Source: Alteromonas ponticola | GTDB lineage: Bacteria; Pseudomonadota; Gammaproteobacteria; Enterobacterales; Alteromonadaceae | DNA length: 64,000 nucleotides | Direction of reading: 5' to 3' | Assembly (NCBI RefSeq): GCF_012911815.1 | Contig: NZ_JAATNW010000006.1 | Location: 62,001-126,000, forward strand | Part shown: positions 35,401 through 44,100 of the stretch, one piece after another | Layout: every line of letters starts with the position of its first letter | Position numbering within the stretch: position 1 is the first letter of the stretch | Position numbers and translations under genes: made by a program | The notes under the pieces: generated by a model | What the model was told of the DNA's origin: nothing | Database searches by the model: none | What the model saw: the letters and a program-made list of their open reading frames with translations, nothing else

Positions 35401-35650
35401 TAGCACCTATTTTGCCAGCATAAGTTGGGAAACCACCATCGGTATCGCCGATCTGGCGCTTTATGCGGCGAAAAACAATCATCGCGATACCTGGCTTGGG
35501 TTCACTATGACCAACGACAAAACCAATAAGCAAGCAGTGCAGAAGATCCAGCAGGAACCTGCTTTCGTGTTTGAGTATGGCAAAATTGAGAAACGCCTGC
35601 AGCGTGCGGATTGTGACTCAAGCTTTGCCATGGCTAACGAAGAAAGCTGA
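32495..35650 (+). CDS. Membrane sensor diguanylate cyclase with two beta-propellers, Y_Y_Y and GGDEF domains
   Basis: 1051 aa. Signal sequence about 1-26, then a long periplasmic region of repeated strand blades (W-x-G-T/A-x-x-GL patterns such as VWVGTNRGLY, LWAGTSNAGL) of the Reg_prop type, a Y_Y_Y domain (FEFTALDYLTPAQLVYRYRLNG, about 680-765), a TM helix (about 772-790), a coiled coil and a GGDEF domain. The active loop is GGEEF at 915-919, and RxxD (REID, 906-909) five residues before it is an inhibitory I-site, so it should make c-di-GMP with product feedback. The propeller architecture is common in sensors of polysaccharide or other extracellular ligands. Confidence 0.93.
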   Translation: MTTQIRFSHCLRCLVFCICLISGVQADTLFEHPIFHSPLANVSGIDGDIVSITEDKRGFIWFVSSNGLWRWDSHIAERATFADASSEKFSPIVQTVTTDSHGQVWVGTNRGLYRLDSDKRILREVSSAVAVLSIQDIAVVNDSSTAIYFATDRAVYRYSPAADKLAAVTMPYEARIHALHTQGTRLFVGTGNGLLVLDVSQATPILEEVAGFPSAVRISAITSTASQQLLVGTASQGLFVQTGAQQFAQHRLNEQAEPWIYALTVVNPSTVLLGTFGKGLFLFDLSSAAVKHSTFDPLHPAGLASDNIWTLLTDSRGLVWLGANTTLQLYDATNPGLKHILGGTTSEVGLHQRQVHAVQAFDAFLIAATGSGGLEKLDPVSGESMRLLEQSKDPIETLALIEDGRLFASSNFASTLIDLSSTAHQDLMIPGRPVKKYTAAIAQTDETLWVGGTDGLWAYQPASKKAENWLLNTNLERRIASLLATKERLWIGTWQGLLILNYPNAEIAEVEIAPQSPVLLKEQFIADLYQDSLNQLWAGTSNAGLFVYREQHGWQQLDVDANQAGGTIEAIAGEVNGKIYASTSKHIVAVDIESLEVSSVVTGPAAINAPFRRGAATIMHNDVVVFGGANGLTLLEPAKLTGSATPLSIVLTEGTILTADNKTLSPSLLSSQMEAPALARRISFEFTALDYLTPAQLVYRYRLNGFDEDWTVVDSEHRVATFTQLDPGRYQLQVHYSDDGVNWQPNGIERTIIVPAAWYQTWVTKTVLFLFVALILLGLHRLRVNKLHARQLILEQRVAARTAELVDANKVLQQQAQALRDASLTDALTGLHNRRFLTQNIERDVAKLDRYYADCHRNAVTPDDTSDLLFFLIDIDHFKSINDNYGHPIGDKVLVETAARLTQVFREIDYLIRWGGEEFLVVVHDTPRADAAALAERVRNCIRTEQYDIKENEAISVTCSIGYAAYPLDSTYFASISWETTIGIADLALYAAKNNHRDTWLGFTMTNDKTNKQAVQKIQQEPAFVFEYGKIEKRLQRADCDSSFAMANEES

Positions 35651-35770
35651 ATTGCGATGCAGTTTTTACCGGTTCGGCGTTATATTGTTCAAATTTTGTC
35701 CGAATGGTTATTTGCCAGCTAAACTAAGGAATCAATTTATTTGTTTTCATTGGATGAAAGGAGCAAGGCA

Positions 35771-36685
35771 ATGCAACAGAAACACACTGACTATGCACCA
35801 CAACTTTGGTTTTTTATTGTTTTAAGCAGTATTGTAACCTGCCATTCGCTATTTGCCCGACCGATGCCGCTTTCGACTGTAAATGATGGCTTTAATAGTC
35901 GATCATTTGATCAGAAAATAACTTTTTATTTAGCACTGCCACCCTCCTATGACACGGACCGTCAGCGCCGTTACCCGGTCATTTACTGGTTGCATGGCTC
36001 CAATGCCAGTGCGCAGCAGGTGAGTAAAATGATGAGCAATTTTTTCAGTATTCCGATGCAATCAGGGCACATTCCAGAGGCAATTATGGTGTTCCCCGAT
36101 GGCATGCAGCAGCGCATGTGGGTAAATTCGAAAGACGGCACTACACCGATGGAAACCATGATAATTGAAGAACTGCTACCTTATGTGGACGCGAACTACA
36201 GAACCATCGCCAAGCGCGAAGCTCGCCTGATCGAAGGAGGAAGCATGGGGGGGTATGGTGCAGCGCGACTGGGCTTAAAGTATGCAGATTTATTTCAGGC
36301 CGTGTCAATGCTCAGTGCAGGGCCCATGCAGAGGCGCTTAGATCCGGCTCACGCGCCGATCGTAGGTAGAGAGAATGCAACTGAGGTATTGCGTTCGGTA
36401 TACGGTAATGATGTCGACTACTTCGAAAAATTAAGTCCGGTATCCATTGCCGAACAAGTACACGAAACAATCCCACAGGACTTCATGATAAGGATAATTG
36501 TGGGTGAAAACGATCCTGTACTGAACGCCAACCAATTGTTCAGAGAGCGGCTTAAAACACTGGGTATTCAGCATCGTTTTTTAAAACTGAGTGGGATAGA
36601 GCACAATCCTCAGGCACTGTTCATGGCGCTGAAAGAAACACCTGAATACTGGACGTTTTTTAACGACCAGTTGGTCGCTAAGTGA
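35771..36685 (+). CDS. Exported esterase (esterase D/feruloyl-esterase-like)
   Basis: 304 aa. Signal peptide about 10-29 (IVLSSIVTCHSLFA). Alpha/beta hydrolase: IYWLHGSNAS oxyanion region, nucleophile in EGGSMGGYGA with S158, Asp probably in VGENDPVLN, and His in GIEHNPQ. PF00756-type. AAGGAG lies 8 nt before this ATG. Likely substrates are acyl or aromatic esters; it sits after the sensor gene but with its own 120-bp leader. Confidence 0.85.
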   Translation: MQQKHTDYAPQLWFFIVLSSIVTCHSLFARPMPLSTVNDGFNSRSFDQKITFYLALPPSYDTDRQRRYPVIYWLHGSNASAQQVSKMMSNFFSIPMQSGHIPEAIMVFPDGMQQRMWVNSKDGTTPMETMIIEELLPYVDANYRTIAKREARLIEGGSMGGYGAARLGLKYADLFQAVSMLSAGPMQRRLDPAHAPIVGRENATEVLRSVYGNDVDYFEKLSPVSIAEQVHETIPQDFMIRIIVGENDPVLNANQLFRERLKTLGIQHRFLKLSGIEHNPQALFMALKETPEYWTFFNDQLVAK

Positions 36686-36866
36686 CTGCGTCATCGTTCA
36701 CATCATCCTGTATCTAAGAGTAAATTGACTGAAAATCAGACATCTGTAAATTTGGATTACATACATAGGAGCCTTTCGCGAAAAAAAGCGTTTGCAGAAT
36801 CCTTTATACGGGGTAAATTCATCGGTTGTTCAATTTAGCGCATAGATACAGGATGATGTTGGCTTA

Positions 36867-37937
36867 ATGGAAATAAGAAAATTAAACATCCTCAGAGCCT
36901 TGGCAGCACTTATTGTCTTTTTTACTCACTTTTCTGATATTACCCACTGGTTCGGTGGAGCGTTGGGCGGAGGCTCCGGCGCATACGGTGTGATGCTGTT
37001 CTTTTTATTAAGTGGCTTTTTAATGTCACATCTTTACCTTAATACAACCTTTAACACTGCCAATATCATACGCTATTTCTTAGCGCGAGCTGCACGGGTT
37101 TTGCCGCTCTACCTTGCCGTCGTGATTGGCTCATATTGGCTTACGCAAAACGGTAATGACCTGTTATACACAATTGCTGACATCAATGTGTTGATTGGGC
37201 ATTTGCTTTTCCTGCACGGCGAAAGTGTGCTCTGGTCAATCCCGCCTGAAATCCACTTTTACCTGTTTTTCATTGTACTGTGGGCGTTTGCAGGCAATCG
37301 TAAAGGCTATATTTACCTGCTCATGGTTATACTTTTGATTGTTTGGTACATGGCTGATTTCCCAAGAATTTATGGTGAAATAGCGGACATACCTTACAAT
37401 TTCTTCAGTATATTCAGAGCATTTCCTTATTTTTTCTTAGGTGTGGTATTTGGTTTGTGTTATCAGTCATTTAAAGTACCCAAATACTTAAAAAGTCACT
37501 GGTTTATCCTGTCTCTCTGTCTGATCCCGTTGTTGTATCCTCAGTTCACGCCAATTAATGATAACGACAAATACAAAATGTGGCTTAGCTATGAAGTGTT
37601 ATTCGTTATGGGAACCCTGTTTTTCTGCGTGGTGTTTTTAGTGCCTGACAACAACCGGCTGCTAGCTAACAAGATAGGGGACTTTATCGGAAAAATATCC
37701 TATTCGTTATATTTGCTGCACATGCCAATCATTATTCAAGTTGAAAAGCTGGATGTGAATATAGAGTTAAAGTTAGTTATTGCGCTTAGCACCAGCATTG
37801 TCGTTGCTTATGCTTCCTATCGTTTCTTCGAACGGCCGCTGGCAAACCTTATAAGAAAATTGGGCAAGCATAAGCATATCACTGACCCGCTTGAGGTATG
37901 TAAAAATGAACAATCAAAACAACTCGTGGCTAATTAG
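36867..37937 (+). CDS. Acyltransferase 3 family integral membrane protein (OafA-like)
   Basis: 356 aa, about ten TM helices. Starts IRKLNILRALAALIVFFTHFSD, the AT3 opening with the R-x10-H pattern; LLSGFLMSH and ARAARVLPLYLA are further family blocks. Such enzymes O-acylate surface glycans, lipids or antibiotics. No SGNH domain is fused, but a separate alpha/beta hydrolase gene overlaps its 3' end by 32 bp. Not linked to a visible polysaccharide cluster. Confidence 0.9.
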   Translation: MEIRKLNILRALAALIVFFTHFSDITHWFGGALGGGSGAYGVMLFFLLSGFLMSHLYLNTTFNTANIIRYFLARAARVLPLYLAVVIGSYWLTQNGNDLLYTIADINVLIGHLLFLHGESVLWSIPPEIHFYLFFIVLWAFAGNRKGYIYLLMVILLIVWYMADFPRIYGEIADIPYNFFSIFRAFPYFFLGVVFGLCYQSFKVPKYLKSHWFILSLCLIPLLYPQFTPINDNDKYKMWLSYEVLFVMGTLFFCVVFLVPDNNRLLANKIGDFIGKISYSLYLLHMPIIIQVEKLDVNIELKLVIALSTSIVVAYASYRFFERPLANLIRKLGKHKHITDPLEVCKNEQSKQLVAN

Positions 37938-38646
37938 TACTAAAAAGGGAGCAGTTAGCGCTATGACATTATTTTTCAGCCGCCTGGTCTGGGTGGTGGT
38001 GATAGTGTGGAGTATCGCAGCGAATGCCACTTCAAGTGAATTTGATCTGCCCAAAACAGTTAATCTGGATGATCGGTTTATTTTTTATTCCCATGGTTAC
38101 ATTGTAGAGGGCGACGATCCGAGACCCGTTCATCCTGAATGGGGGCAGTACGACTACCCGGGAATCTTATCTGCATTGTCAAAGCTGGATGCGGTGATTA
38201 TTTCCACGCATCGCCCGGCGAAGTCAGATCCTTTTATGCATGCTGAAGCAATTTCCCGCCAGGTAGAGTACCTGCTTGAACAAGGTGTTTTTCCCAATAA
38301 AATCACCATAATGGGTTTTTCTCGCGGCGGTTTCATTACTGCCATTGCCTCCAGCTTAATCAAGCATCCTGACATTAATTATATTATTCTCGCTGCCTGC
38401 ACCAGAGCACTGTCAAGCAATACCGATGTACGCCTGACGGGTCATGTGCTGTCAATTTTTGAAACATCAGACGCGGTTGGCTCCTGCGATAAGGTGGTTG
38501 CTCGGGCCCCACAACTTGTTAGTTCGTTTATAGAAATAAGCATTTCAACTGGCCTGTCGCACGGTGCCTTTTATCGACCGGATAACCCATGGTTGGCACC
38601 GGTTGAATCCTGGCTAGCTGCGCGCACTAAGATTGACGACAAGTAG
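37906..38646 (+). CDS. Exported alpha/beta hydrolase, unknown substrate
   Basis: 246 aa. N-terminal hydrophobic segment (about 20-38, VWVVVIVWSIAANA) looks like a signal peptide. MGFSRGGFI is the nucleophile elbow with Ser; a His (SHGAF) near the C-terminus completes a plausible triad, and FYSHGYIVEGDDPRP is the oxyanion region. GAGG lies 9 nt before the ATG at 37906. Its start is inside the acyltransferase gene, so translation is coupled; an acylation/deacylation pair is a reasonable guess. Confidence 0.78.
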   Translation: MNNQNNSWLISTKKGAVSAMTLFFSRLVWVVVIVWSIAANATSSEFDLPKTVNLDDRFIFYSHGYIVEGDDPRPVHPEWGQYDYPGILSALSKLDAVIISTHRPAKSDPFMHAEAISRQVEYLLEQGVFPNKITIMGFSRGGFITAIASSLIKHPDINYIILAACTRALSSNTDVRLTGHVLSIFETSDAVGSCDKVVARAPQLVSSFIEISISTGLSHGAFYRPDNPWLAPVESWLAARTKIDDK

Positions 38647-38689
38647 GGTGATACGGCTAGGGTAACCCAGTTATGCTAACGAAACTAAA

Positions 38690-38713
38690 AACGGCCTGCT
38701 AATGCAGGCCGTT
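38690..38713 (-). terminator. Rho-independent terminator for the subtilase gene
   Basis: A 10-bp perfect stem (AACGGCCTGC with GCAGGCCGTT) and a TAAT loop. Read on the minus strand it is followed by TTTAGTTT, 20 bp downstream of the peptidase stop codon. It also lies 44 bp after the plus-strand hydrolase. Confidence 0.8.
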
Positions 38714-38732
38714 GTGTACGCTACCAGTGGGT

Positions 38733-40802
38733 CTATTTACTGGCAGTGGTGATAGTGCGGGTTACGGTAAACGGCGTAACAGCACTGATGTAGCCGGAGA
38801 CCTGCAAGGTATAGGTGCCTGGCTGTTCAAGCCAGTAGCTTAACTTTTCCGGGTTACCCAGGCTGGCACTGGAGGCCACTGTTTCTCCTGCCGCATTCAA
38901 CAGATAGAAATCGAGGTCGGCAACCCCGGTCCAGCTCAACTCAGCATCAACATTAATGTCGGCTTCGGTGGTCTCAAACACAAACTCCTGCACTTCCAAA
39001 TTTTCAGCTGAAGGTCCCATTGTACCCTCTTCGGTGGTGGTGACCTCGGTATAGGTCACATCACTTTCCATTAGATCGCCATCAATTTCCATAGCATCGA
39101 ACAGAATATCTTCATCACCAGCATGGATTTCGACCTGGTTAACGAGCTCATCACCCAGTCCTGTGAATGCAACCGTAACCTGTTGTGGATTTTCCTCACT
39201 GGCGTTAGCGCTTTGTACCCTGGCGCTTCCAATGGTTTTTCCGTTCGATACGACACGCACGTCACTGTCATCATCATCGGTGACTAAGAAGTGCAAACGA
39301 ATGCGATCACCACGCACGCTGGCTAAAATAGTGCCTTCATCATCATCAACCTCGCGGTACTCTCCGCCAGAAGCCTGGCTTGAGCGACCGTGCTCCCAGT
39401 CTCCCACATAGGTAAGACGTGGATCATTATCGTCCACCATGGTCCACTCACCCTGACTGGCCCACTGTGTATCGCCGGCTAGAAACTGCGCGCGTTCACC
39501 CTGCGTTTCATTAGCTTTATCAATTGCTGCCAGCACATTGATGTAACCTGCGCCTACCTCGTGGGGTAAGTAAGACATAGGGTCAGCGGTTTCTTTGATG
39601 ATACTTTCGATTTGATCCGGCGATAAGTCGGGGTTTACGCTAAGCATCAAGGCTGCGGTACCCGCTACAAAAGGCGTCGCCATAGAGGTGCCACTGATCG
39701 TATGGTAATACAGATAATAGTCAGGATGCGCCGGGTCGACTACAGGCCCCATCGCGCCGATCGCTGTATTGACCGCTCGCGTAGACGTGATAGCTGCACC
39801 GGGTGCGGTAATGTCAGGCAGTTTTTCTGGGTGGTCTGCAACACCGCGGCTGGAAAAGTCAGCCAGTTCTTTGTCTTTCGTTCCCGCGGCAACGTTAATT
39901 ACCCACGGCGCGATCGCATACTGGTTAAGGGTATCTTCTTCAGGGCCCGAATTTGATGCGGCAAATGACACCACCATGCCTCGTTTATAAGCTTCAAATG
40001 AGGCCTGGTTGATTGGGTTATTAGGGTCAAACTCCATGCCATCACCGCCACCCCAGCTGTTGGTGATAATATCAATTTCCAGACGTTCCTGATTGGTGAT
40101 TGCGTAATCGAAACCTTGCAGACCAAACAGGATATTCAGGCCTTCCCCGGCACCCAGGCCAACCAGCTTGGCACCTGGCGCGATACCATCGTGATAGAAC
40201 GCGCGGCGCTCGTCATTCGCCGATGCCGCACCCGAACCCGCTACAGTGCCGGCAACGTGGGTACCGTGCCCTGACGACGTATCGCTGTTAGGAACGCCTT
40301 CAATAAAGGTGGTGTTACCACCGGTAAGATCGAGATCACCGACAATTTTGACGTTTTCAATCACCGTATCACCAAATGTCAGATCGGGGTGGGTACCATC
40401 CACACCCGAGTCCAGTACGGCAATCACTGAGCCTTCCCCAGTAACACCATATTGATCCTGAACATAATGACCGCCGGTGATTTCACCCGACTCGTAGTTG
40501 TAGTATTCCAGCGGCGAATTTGCATAAACGCTGACCACAGCAGGGTTTTCTTTCAACTGCTCAATTTGTACACGAGTAAGTGTGGCGCCTGCCATCGGCA
40601 AAGTTTGCAATCCCAGATAGGGGACTGCCAATGGACGCAGCACGCTATCGATATCAGCATGCTCGTCGAAACTGACAATCACATCATAAGTTGGTTTAGG
40701 AGTAAGCATATGCTTAGATAAACTGTCGCCGATTATCGCGTCAGCTTGGACGTGACCAGCGCAAATAAGGCCAGCCATGATCAGGTTTAATTTGAGTTTC
40801 AT
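38733..40802 (-). CDS. Exported S8 (subtilisin-like) serine peptidase
   Basis: 689 aa preproenzyme. Signal peptide about 1-20 (AGLICAGHVQA), an I9-like propeptide (about 38-97), then the catalytic domain with the triad D131 (VLDSGVDGTHPD), H182 (GHGTHVAG) and S373 (GTSMATPF); oxyanion Asn in SNSGPEE. The C-terminal 170 residues are beta-rich and end in a PPC-like module (ADLDFYLLNAAGETVASS, GTYTLQVSGY) usually removed on maturation. Single gene with its own terminator. Probably secreted for protein degradation. Confidence 0.94.
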   Translation of the reverse strand: MKLKLNLIMAGLICAGHVQADAIIGDSLSKHMLTPKPTYDVIVSFDEHADIDSVLRPLAVPYLGLQTLPMAGATLTRVQIEQLKENPAVVSVYANSPLEYYNYESGEITGGHYVQDQYGVTGEGSVIAVLDSGVDGTHPDLTFGDTVIENVKIVGDLDLTGGNTTFIEGVPNSDTSSGHGTHVAGTVAGSGAASANDERRAFYHDGIAPGAKLVGLGAGEGLNILFGLQGFDYAITNQERLEIDIITNSWGGGDGMEFDPNNPINQASFEAYKRGMVVSFAASNSGPEEDTLNQYAIAPWVINVAAGTKDKELADFSSRGVADHPEKLPDITAPGAAITSTRAVNTAIGAMGPVVDPAHPDYYLYYHTISGTSMATPFVAGTAALMLSVNPDLSPDQIESIIKETADPMSYLPHEVGAGYINVLAAIDKANETQGERAQFLAGDTQWASQGEWTMVDDNDPRLTYVGDWEHGRSSQASGGEYREVDDDEGTILASVRGDRIRLHFLVTDDDDSDVRVVSNGKTIGSARVQSANASEENPQQVTVAFTGLGDELVNQVEIHAGDEDILFDAMEIDGDLMESDVTYTEVTTTEEGTMGPSAENLEVQEFVFETTEADINVDAELSWTGVADLDFYLLNAAGETVASSASLGNPEKLSYWLEQPGTYTLQVSGYISAVTPFTVTRTITTASK

Positions 40803-41096
40803 ATTCGTCTCCGAAAGTGAGCCCTGTTGGGTACACGTTCAGATTCGCAAACGGCAACAAGAGTCGCTATGGGGGGTTACCCCTAGGTGGCATTTGTGAT
40901 GCAAGAGAGAAAACGGCTATGGACATTCGTTTACGTGAGACGCGAGGCTTCTTTATTCCCGGCCGCTGAGGCGGCATCGTGGTTGTCTGAGGCAAACCAA
41001 AATTTACCCTCGCTTAAGCCAATGATTAAAATTTTGTAATCCTGAAAAGTGCAGAACCTTTGCCTGTATAGTGAAAAATAATCTGGCCCTGCCCGG

Positions 41097-42578
41097 CTAT
41101 AGCGTTTTAAGATACTCAATCAGCGCCTCTTTATCGTTGTCGCTTAATTGCGTGCCAAAGAGATGCCCTGCATTACTGTTGCCTTTTTCTCGCGTATTCA
41201 GCAGTGACCCGGTTCTTTTCGCTTTGTCACCCTGTGCAATAAACCCCACATTGTGCTTATCATATACATCGTAACCGCGGTAAAAGCTGACTGAACGCTC
41301 TTCTGGCGGTGCCAGTAATTCACGTAACGTGGGTACCGAACCATTGTGTAAATAGGGTGCACGCAGCCAAATGCCGTCTAAAAACTGGGCGACATAGCCG
41401 TTTAGCGTCGCTTCTACCAGCCCCGCTCTTTCTATGCCCAATTCGCCCACCACCTGATTGGCTTCGATGGCGTTTTGCTTGCTCCAGGTGTTCAGGCGTG
41501 CCGGGCTGGTGCCAACCTCTGCTAGTGGAATGGTTTTACCGGTACGCTCGCTGGCATGACACTGTGCGCACTCCTGTTTGAAAATGCCTTTGCCTTGTTG
41601 TGCCAGTTCGCGGTCAAGGTTAAATGGCCACTTTGGGGGGGGCAAATTGCGTAAATAATCTTCCAGCCATTTTACTTCTGTCAGAAAAGCGTCGGTGTTG
41701 TGAGGCTCTGCGCCCAGAATACCCAGCGCTGAATCAATAATTACCGAGTAAGCATCGTGGGTTGCGCCATCCCAATTCAGGTTTAATGCATCCTGATCAT
41801 ACTTTTTCAAATTCCAGATAGCGGGCACGTCTGCAGGTCCGTACGAGTCGTCCATCGAAAGGTTAAGCATGAAATATTTAGTCAGGTTCATGGGGTCGTC
41901 GCGTCCCCTGCCCCAATCGGGGAAATCGTCGCGGAACATCCAGGCAAACTGGGCTTCCCGTTCGATTAGCCTTTTTTTGGTAATGGGAATAATGGCAAAC
42001 CGGTACAGCAGTGAATCGATGAATGAAAGGTCGTGGATCATGCCGATTTGTTCAAGAATATTGTCGGCGTTAAAGCGAGGATCTTTTGCGCTCTTTATCA
42101 AAAACGTAAAAATACCTTCAATATCTACTGTATGGCCTGCGCCAGCCACAACATAAACAGGATTGGCTGTGTCACTTTCGCGATACTGCGTGGTGTGGCA
42201 CATCGCACAATTATTCCCTACTCTGGGAAAGCCCACGGTTTTTAGAGTAAATCCGACCGGTAACGCTTGTCCTTCTTCCCAGGGAAGGCCTAACGAAGCG
42301 TAACCGCCATTAGCGGGCAAATATTCGGGAAACATCTGCGGTAATACCATATAAATCCAGTAAGGCAACCCGGCGTCATATTCAGAACCAATTGAGCCGT
42401 ATTTAAACCGCATTTCCGGTGTCGCGCTGACCCAGTCGGGTTGCGGTACATCGCGAAACAATTTGTACCAGGCGACCCCGCCAAGTACGAGTCCTGAGAG
42501 CACTAACAGAACAAACAGTATCAGCCAACCGCTGGTTTTTCCGGTCGCCTTGTTAGGGCCAGTATTTATCTGCAGCAT
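41097..42578 (-). CDS. Di-haem c-type protein (dioxygenase/peroxidase-like), copy A
   Basis: 493 aa from the ATG at 42578, which has GGGGGAA just upstream; a second ATG 12 bp earlier lacks one. N-terminal TM anchor, so periplasm-facing. Two haem c sites: NNCAMCHTT (Cys 124/127, His 128 in this numbering) and ECAQCHASE (Cys 337/340, His 341). Between and after them lie DVPAIWNL, LNWDGATHD and IWLRAPYLHNGSVPTLRELL, as in large MauG/RoxA-related di-haem enzymes. As I recall, the Pseudomonas aeruginosa oleate 10S-dioxygenase and diol synthase (PA2077/PA2078) are tandem proteins of this general type. It is the last gene of the haem cassette and a clear paralogue of its neighbour. Exact reaction inferred. 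Confidence 0.8.
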   Translation of the reverse strand: MLQINTGPNKATGKTSGWLILFVLLVLSGLVLGGVAWYKLFRDVPQPDWVSATPEMRFKYGSIGSEYDAGLPYWIYMVLPQMFPEYLPANGGYASLGLPWEEGQALPVGFTLKTVGFPRVGNNCAMCHTTQYRESDTANPVYVVAGAGHTVDIEGIFTFLIKSAKDPRFNADNILEQIGMIHDLSFIDSLLYRFAIIPITKKRLIEREAQFAWMFRDDFPDWGRGRDDPMNLTKYFMLNLSMDDSYGPADVPAIWNLKKYDQDALNLNWDGATHDAYSVIIDSALGILGAEPHNTDAFLTEVKWLEDYLRNLPPPKWPFNLDRELAQQGKGIFKQECAQCHASERTGKTIPLAEVGTSPARLNTWSKQNAIEANQVVGELGIERAGLVEATLNGYVAQFLDGIWLRAPYLHNGSVPTLRELLAPPEERSVSFYRGYDVYDKHNVGFIAQGDKAKRTGSLLNTREKGNSNAGHLFGTQLSDNDKEALIEYLKTL

Positions 42579-42600
42579 AGTTCCCCCCATGCATCATGTG

Positions 42601-44097
42601 CTAAAAGGTTTTTAAATATTCGATAAGGGCATCTTTTTGTTGGCTTGACAGCAAAGTGCCGTATTTTGCGCCCTCGTGGCCCTGATTGCCGTTGCCATCC
42701 ACTGTCGTATCAAATAAAAATAAGGGTCTGGCGTAGGCATGCGTTTCATCACTGACAAAACCGAGATTGCGCTGATCGTAAACATCATTACCGCGATAAA
42801 ATTGGACCGGACGCTGAGCGGCGGGCGTGAGCAGATCGCGCATGTTGGGTATAGAGCCATTATGCAAATAGGGTGCTCGCAGCCAGATCCCATCCAGCGG
42901 CATGTTGGCATAGCCGTTCGTTTTTCGAAATCGCTTGAACCGGTGTTGTTCGCTGGTGCTGTATAAGGTTGCTTGATTTTGCGCCAGTTCGCGGGTATAC
43001 GAATCTAAACGCCATCTGTCAGTAGCAATATCCTCAATGGGTTGCACGTGACCCACGTAAGTGCCGCTGAAATCGCGGCCAGACTTGCCATGACAGTCCG
43101 CGCAGTATTGCTGGTAAATTGGTTTTCCCTGTCGGGCCAGGGCGTTATCAATGGCGAAGGGATACGCCGGGGCGGGCAGGGTCAGTAACCAGTCTTCAAT
43201 GCGCGATAACGCGGCATGGTCAATATTGGTGGGGATCGCACCTGCCCCAAAGGCGGCCGATAAATTGCGCTCTTCTACAGTGTCATTATTACCATCCCAG
43301 TGCAGTTCCATGGCGTTACCGTCATCGCGCTGCTTGCGTAATCCCTGATTCCAGATGGAGGGGAAATCGGCCGTGCCAATCATTTCTTCGCGGGTGGCTC
43401 TATCCCAATCCCAATTAAATACCGCTTTTGCAGCATTGAAGGTATCAACCCGACCCGGGCCCCATTCAGGCTGTTGTTTATAAAAGCCTAGCCGGGCTTC
43501 CAGCAATGCCAACCGTTCCTGTGTCAGCCATATCGCGATAGGGTAAACCAGATAACGGTCAAGCAGATCCAGATCTGCCCCTAGCGATATTATCAAGGGG
43601 ATAATGTTGGCCCGGTTGAATTTCTGACTGGACATACAGCCAAAAAAGTTTTTTTCAAACTGCATCAGGCGAAAGCGATTGGCTGGCATGCCCAGTACCA
43701 GTTTAGGCTCCGCATCGGTTGACGCACGGACTGTGCTGGTATGACACACCGCGCAGTTCATAAATACACGGTCTAAACCGAGATGACGTCTTGTAGAAAT
43801 CCCAACGGGCAGACTCTTGCCTGGTTCATATAGCATTCCCAAAGCTTCCAGGCCGCTATCGTCCGGTCGCTTGTCCGGCAGTAGCTCCGGGCATAAATGA
43901 GGTACAGCCTGCCATAGCCAGTAGGGAATACCTAAATTACGTTCGCCACCTAACGAACCGTATTTAAAATGCATCTCGATATTATCGTAACTAACCGCAC
44001 GATCCGTTAAAAAACGATGAGCCAGATAGAGGCCTGCAATGATGAGCAGACAGAGCATCAACAAAAGAATGAGTTTGCCTTTGCTAACCTTGCCCAT
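42601..44097 (-). CDS. Di-haem c-type protein (dioxygenase/peroxidase-like), copy B
   Basis: 498 aa. N-terminal TM anchor about 8-27. Haem c sites MNCAVCHTST (C115, C118, H119) and QYCADCHGKS (C332, C335, H336). It shares with copy A the opening FKYGS(L/I)G and the closing IWLRAPYLHNGS(V/I)P...FYRG(Y/N)DVYD, but the middle differs: GRVDTFNAAKAVFNWDW, TADFPSIWNQ and HWDGNNDTVEERN, which strongly resemble RoxA-like di-haem oxygenases. The two copies are divergent enough to do successive steps, such as a dioxygenase and a hydroperoxide isomerase; that is inference. It is 3 bp from the upstream small gene. Confidence 0.8.
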   Translation of the reverse strand: MGKVSKGKLILLLMLCLLIIAGLYLAHRFLTDRAVSYDNIEMHFKYGSLGGERNLGIPYWLWQAVPHLCPELLPDKRPDDSGLEALGMLYEPGKSLPVGISTRRHLGLDRVFMNCAVCHTSTVRASTDAEPKLVLGMPANRFRLMQFEKNFFGCMSSQKFNRANIIPLIISLGADLDLLDRYLVYPIAIWLTQERLALLEARLGFYKQQPEWGPGRVDTFNAAKAVFNWDWDRATREEMIGTADFPSIWNQGLRKQRDDGNAMELHWDGNNDTVEERNLSAAFGAGAIPTNIDHAALSRIEDWLLTLPAPAYPFAIDNALARQGKPIYQQYCADCHGKSGRDFSGTYVGHVQPIEDIATDRWRLDSYTRELAQNQATLYSTSEQHRFKRFRKTNGYANMPLDGIWLRAPYLHNGSIPNMRDLLTPAAQRPVQFYRGNDVYDQRNLGFVSDETHAYARPLFLFDTTVDGNGNQGHEGAKYGTLLSSQQKDALIEYLKTF

Positions 44098-44100
44098 GGC

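Noticed and set aside
40870-40885. GGGGTTACCCC palindrome upstream of the subtilase gene
   Set aside because: Only a 4-bp stem around a 3-base loop, no regulatory context.
40931-41119. 62-codon frame on the minus strand downstream of the di-haem gene
   Set aside because: Overlaps the end of the di-haem gene, no ribosome site or recognisable pattern.
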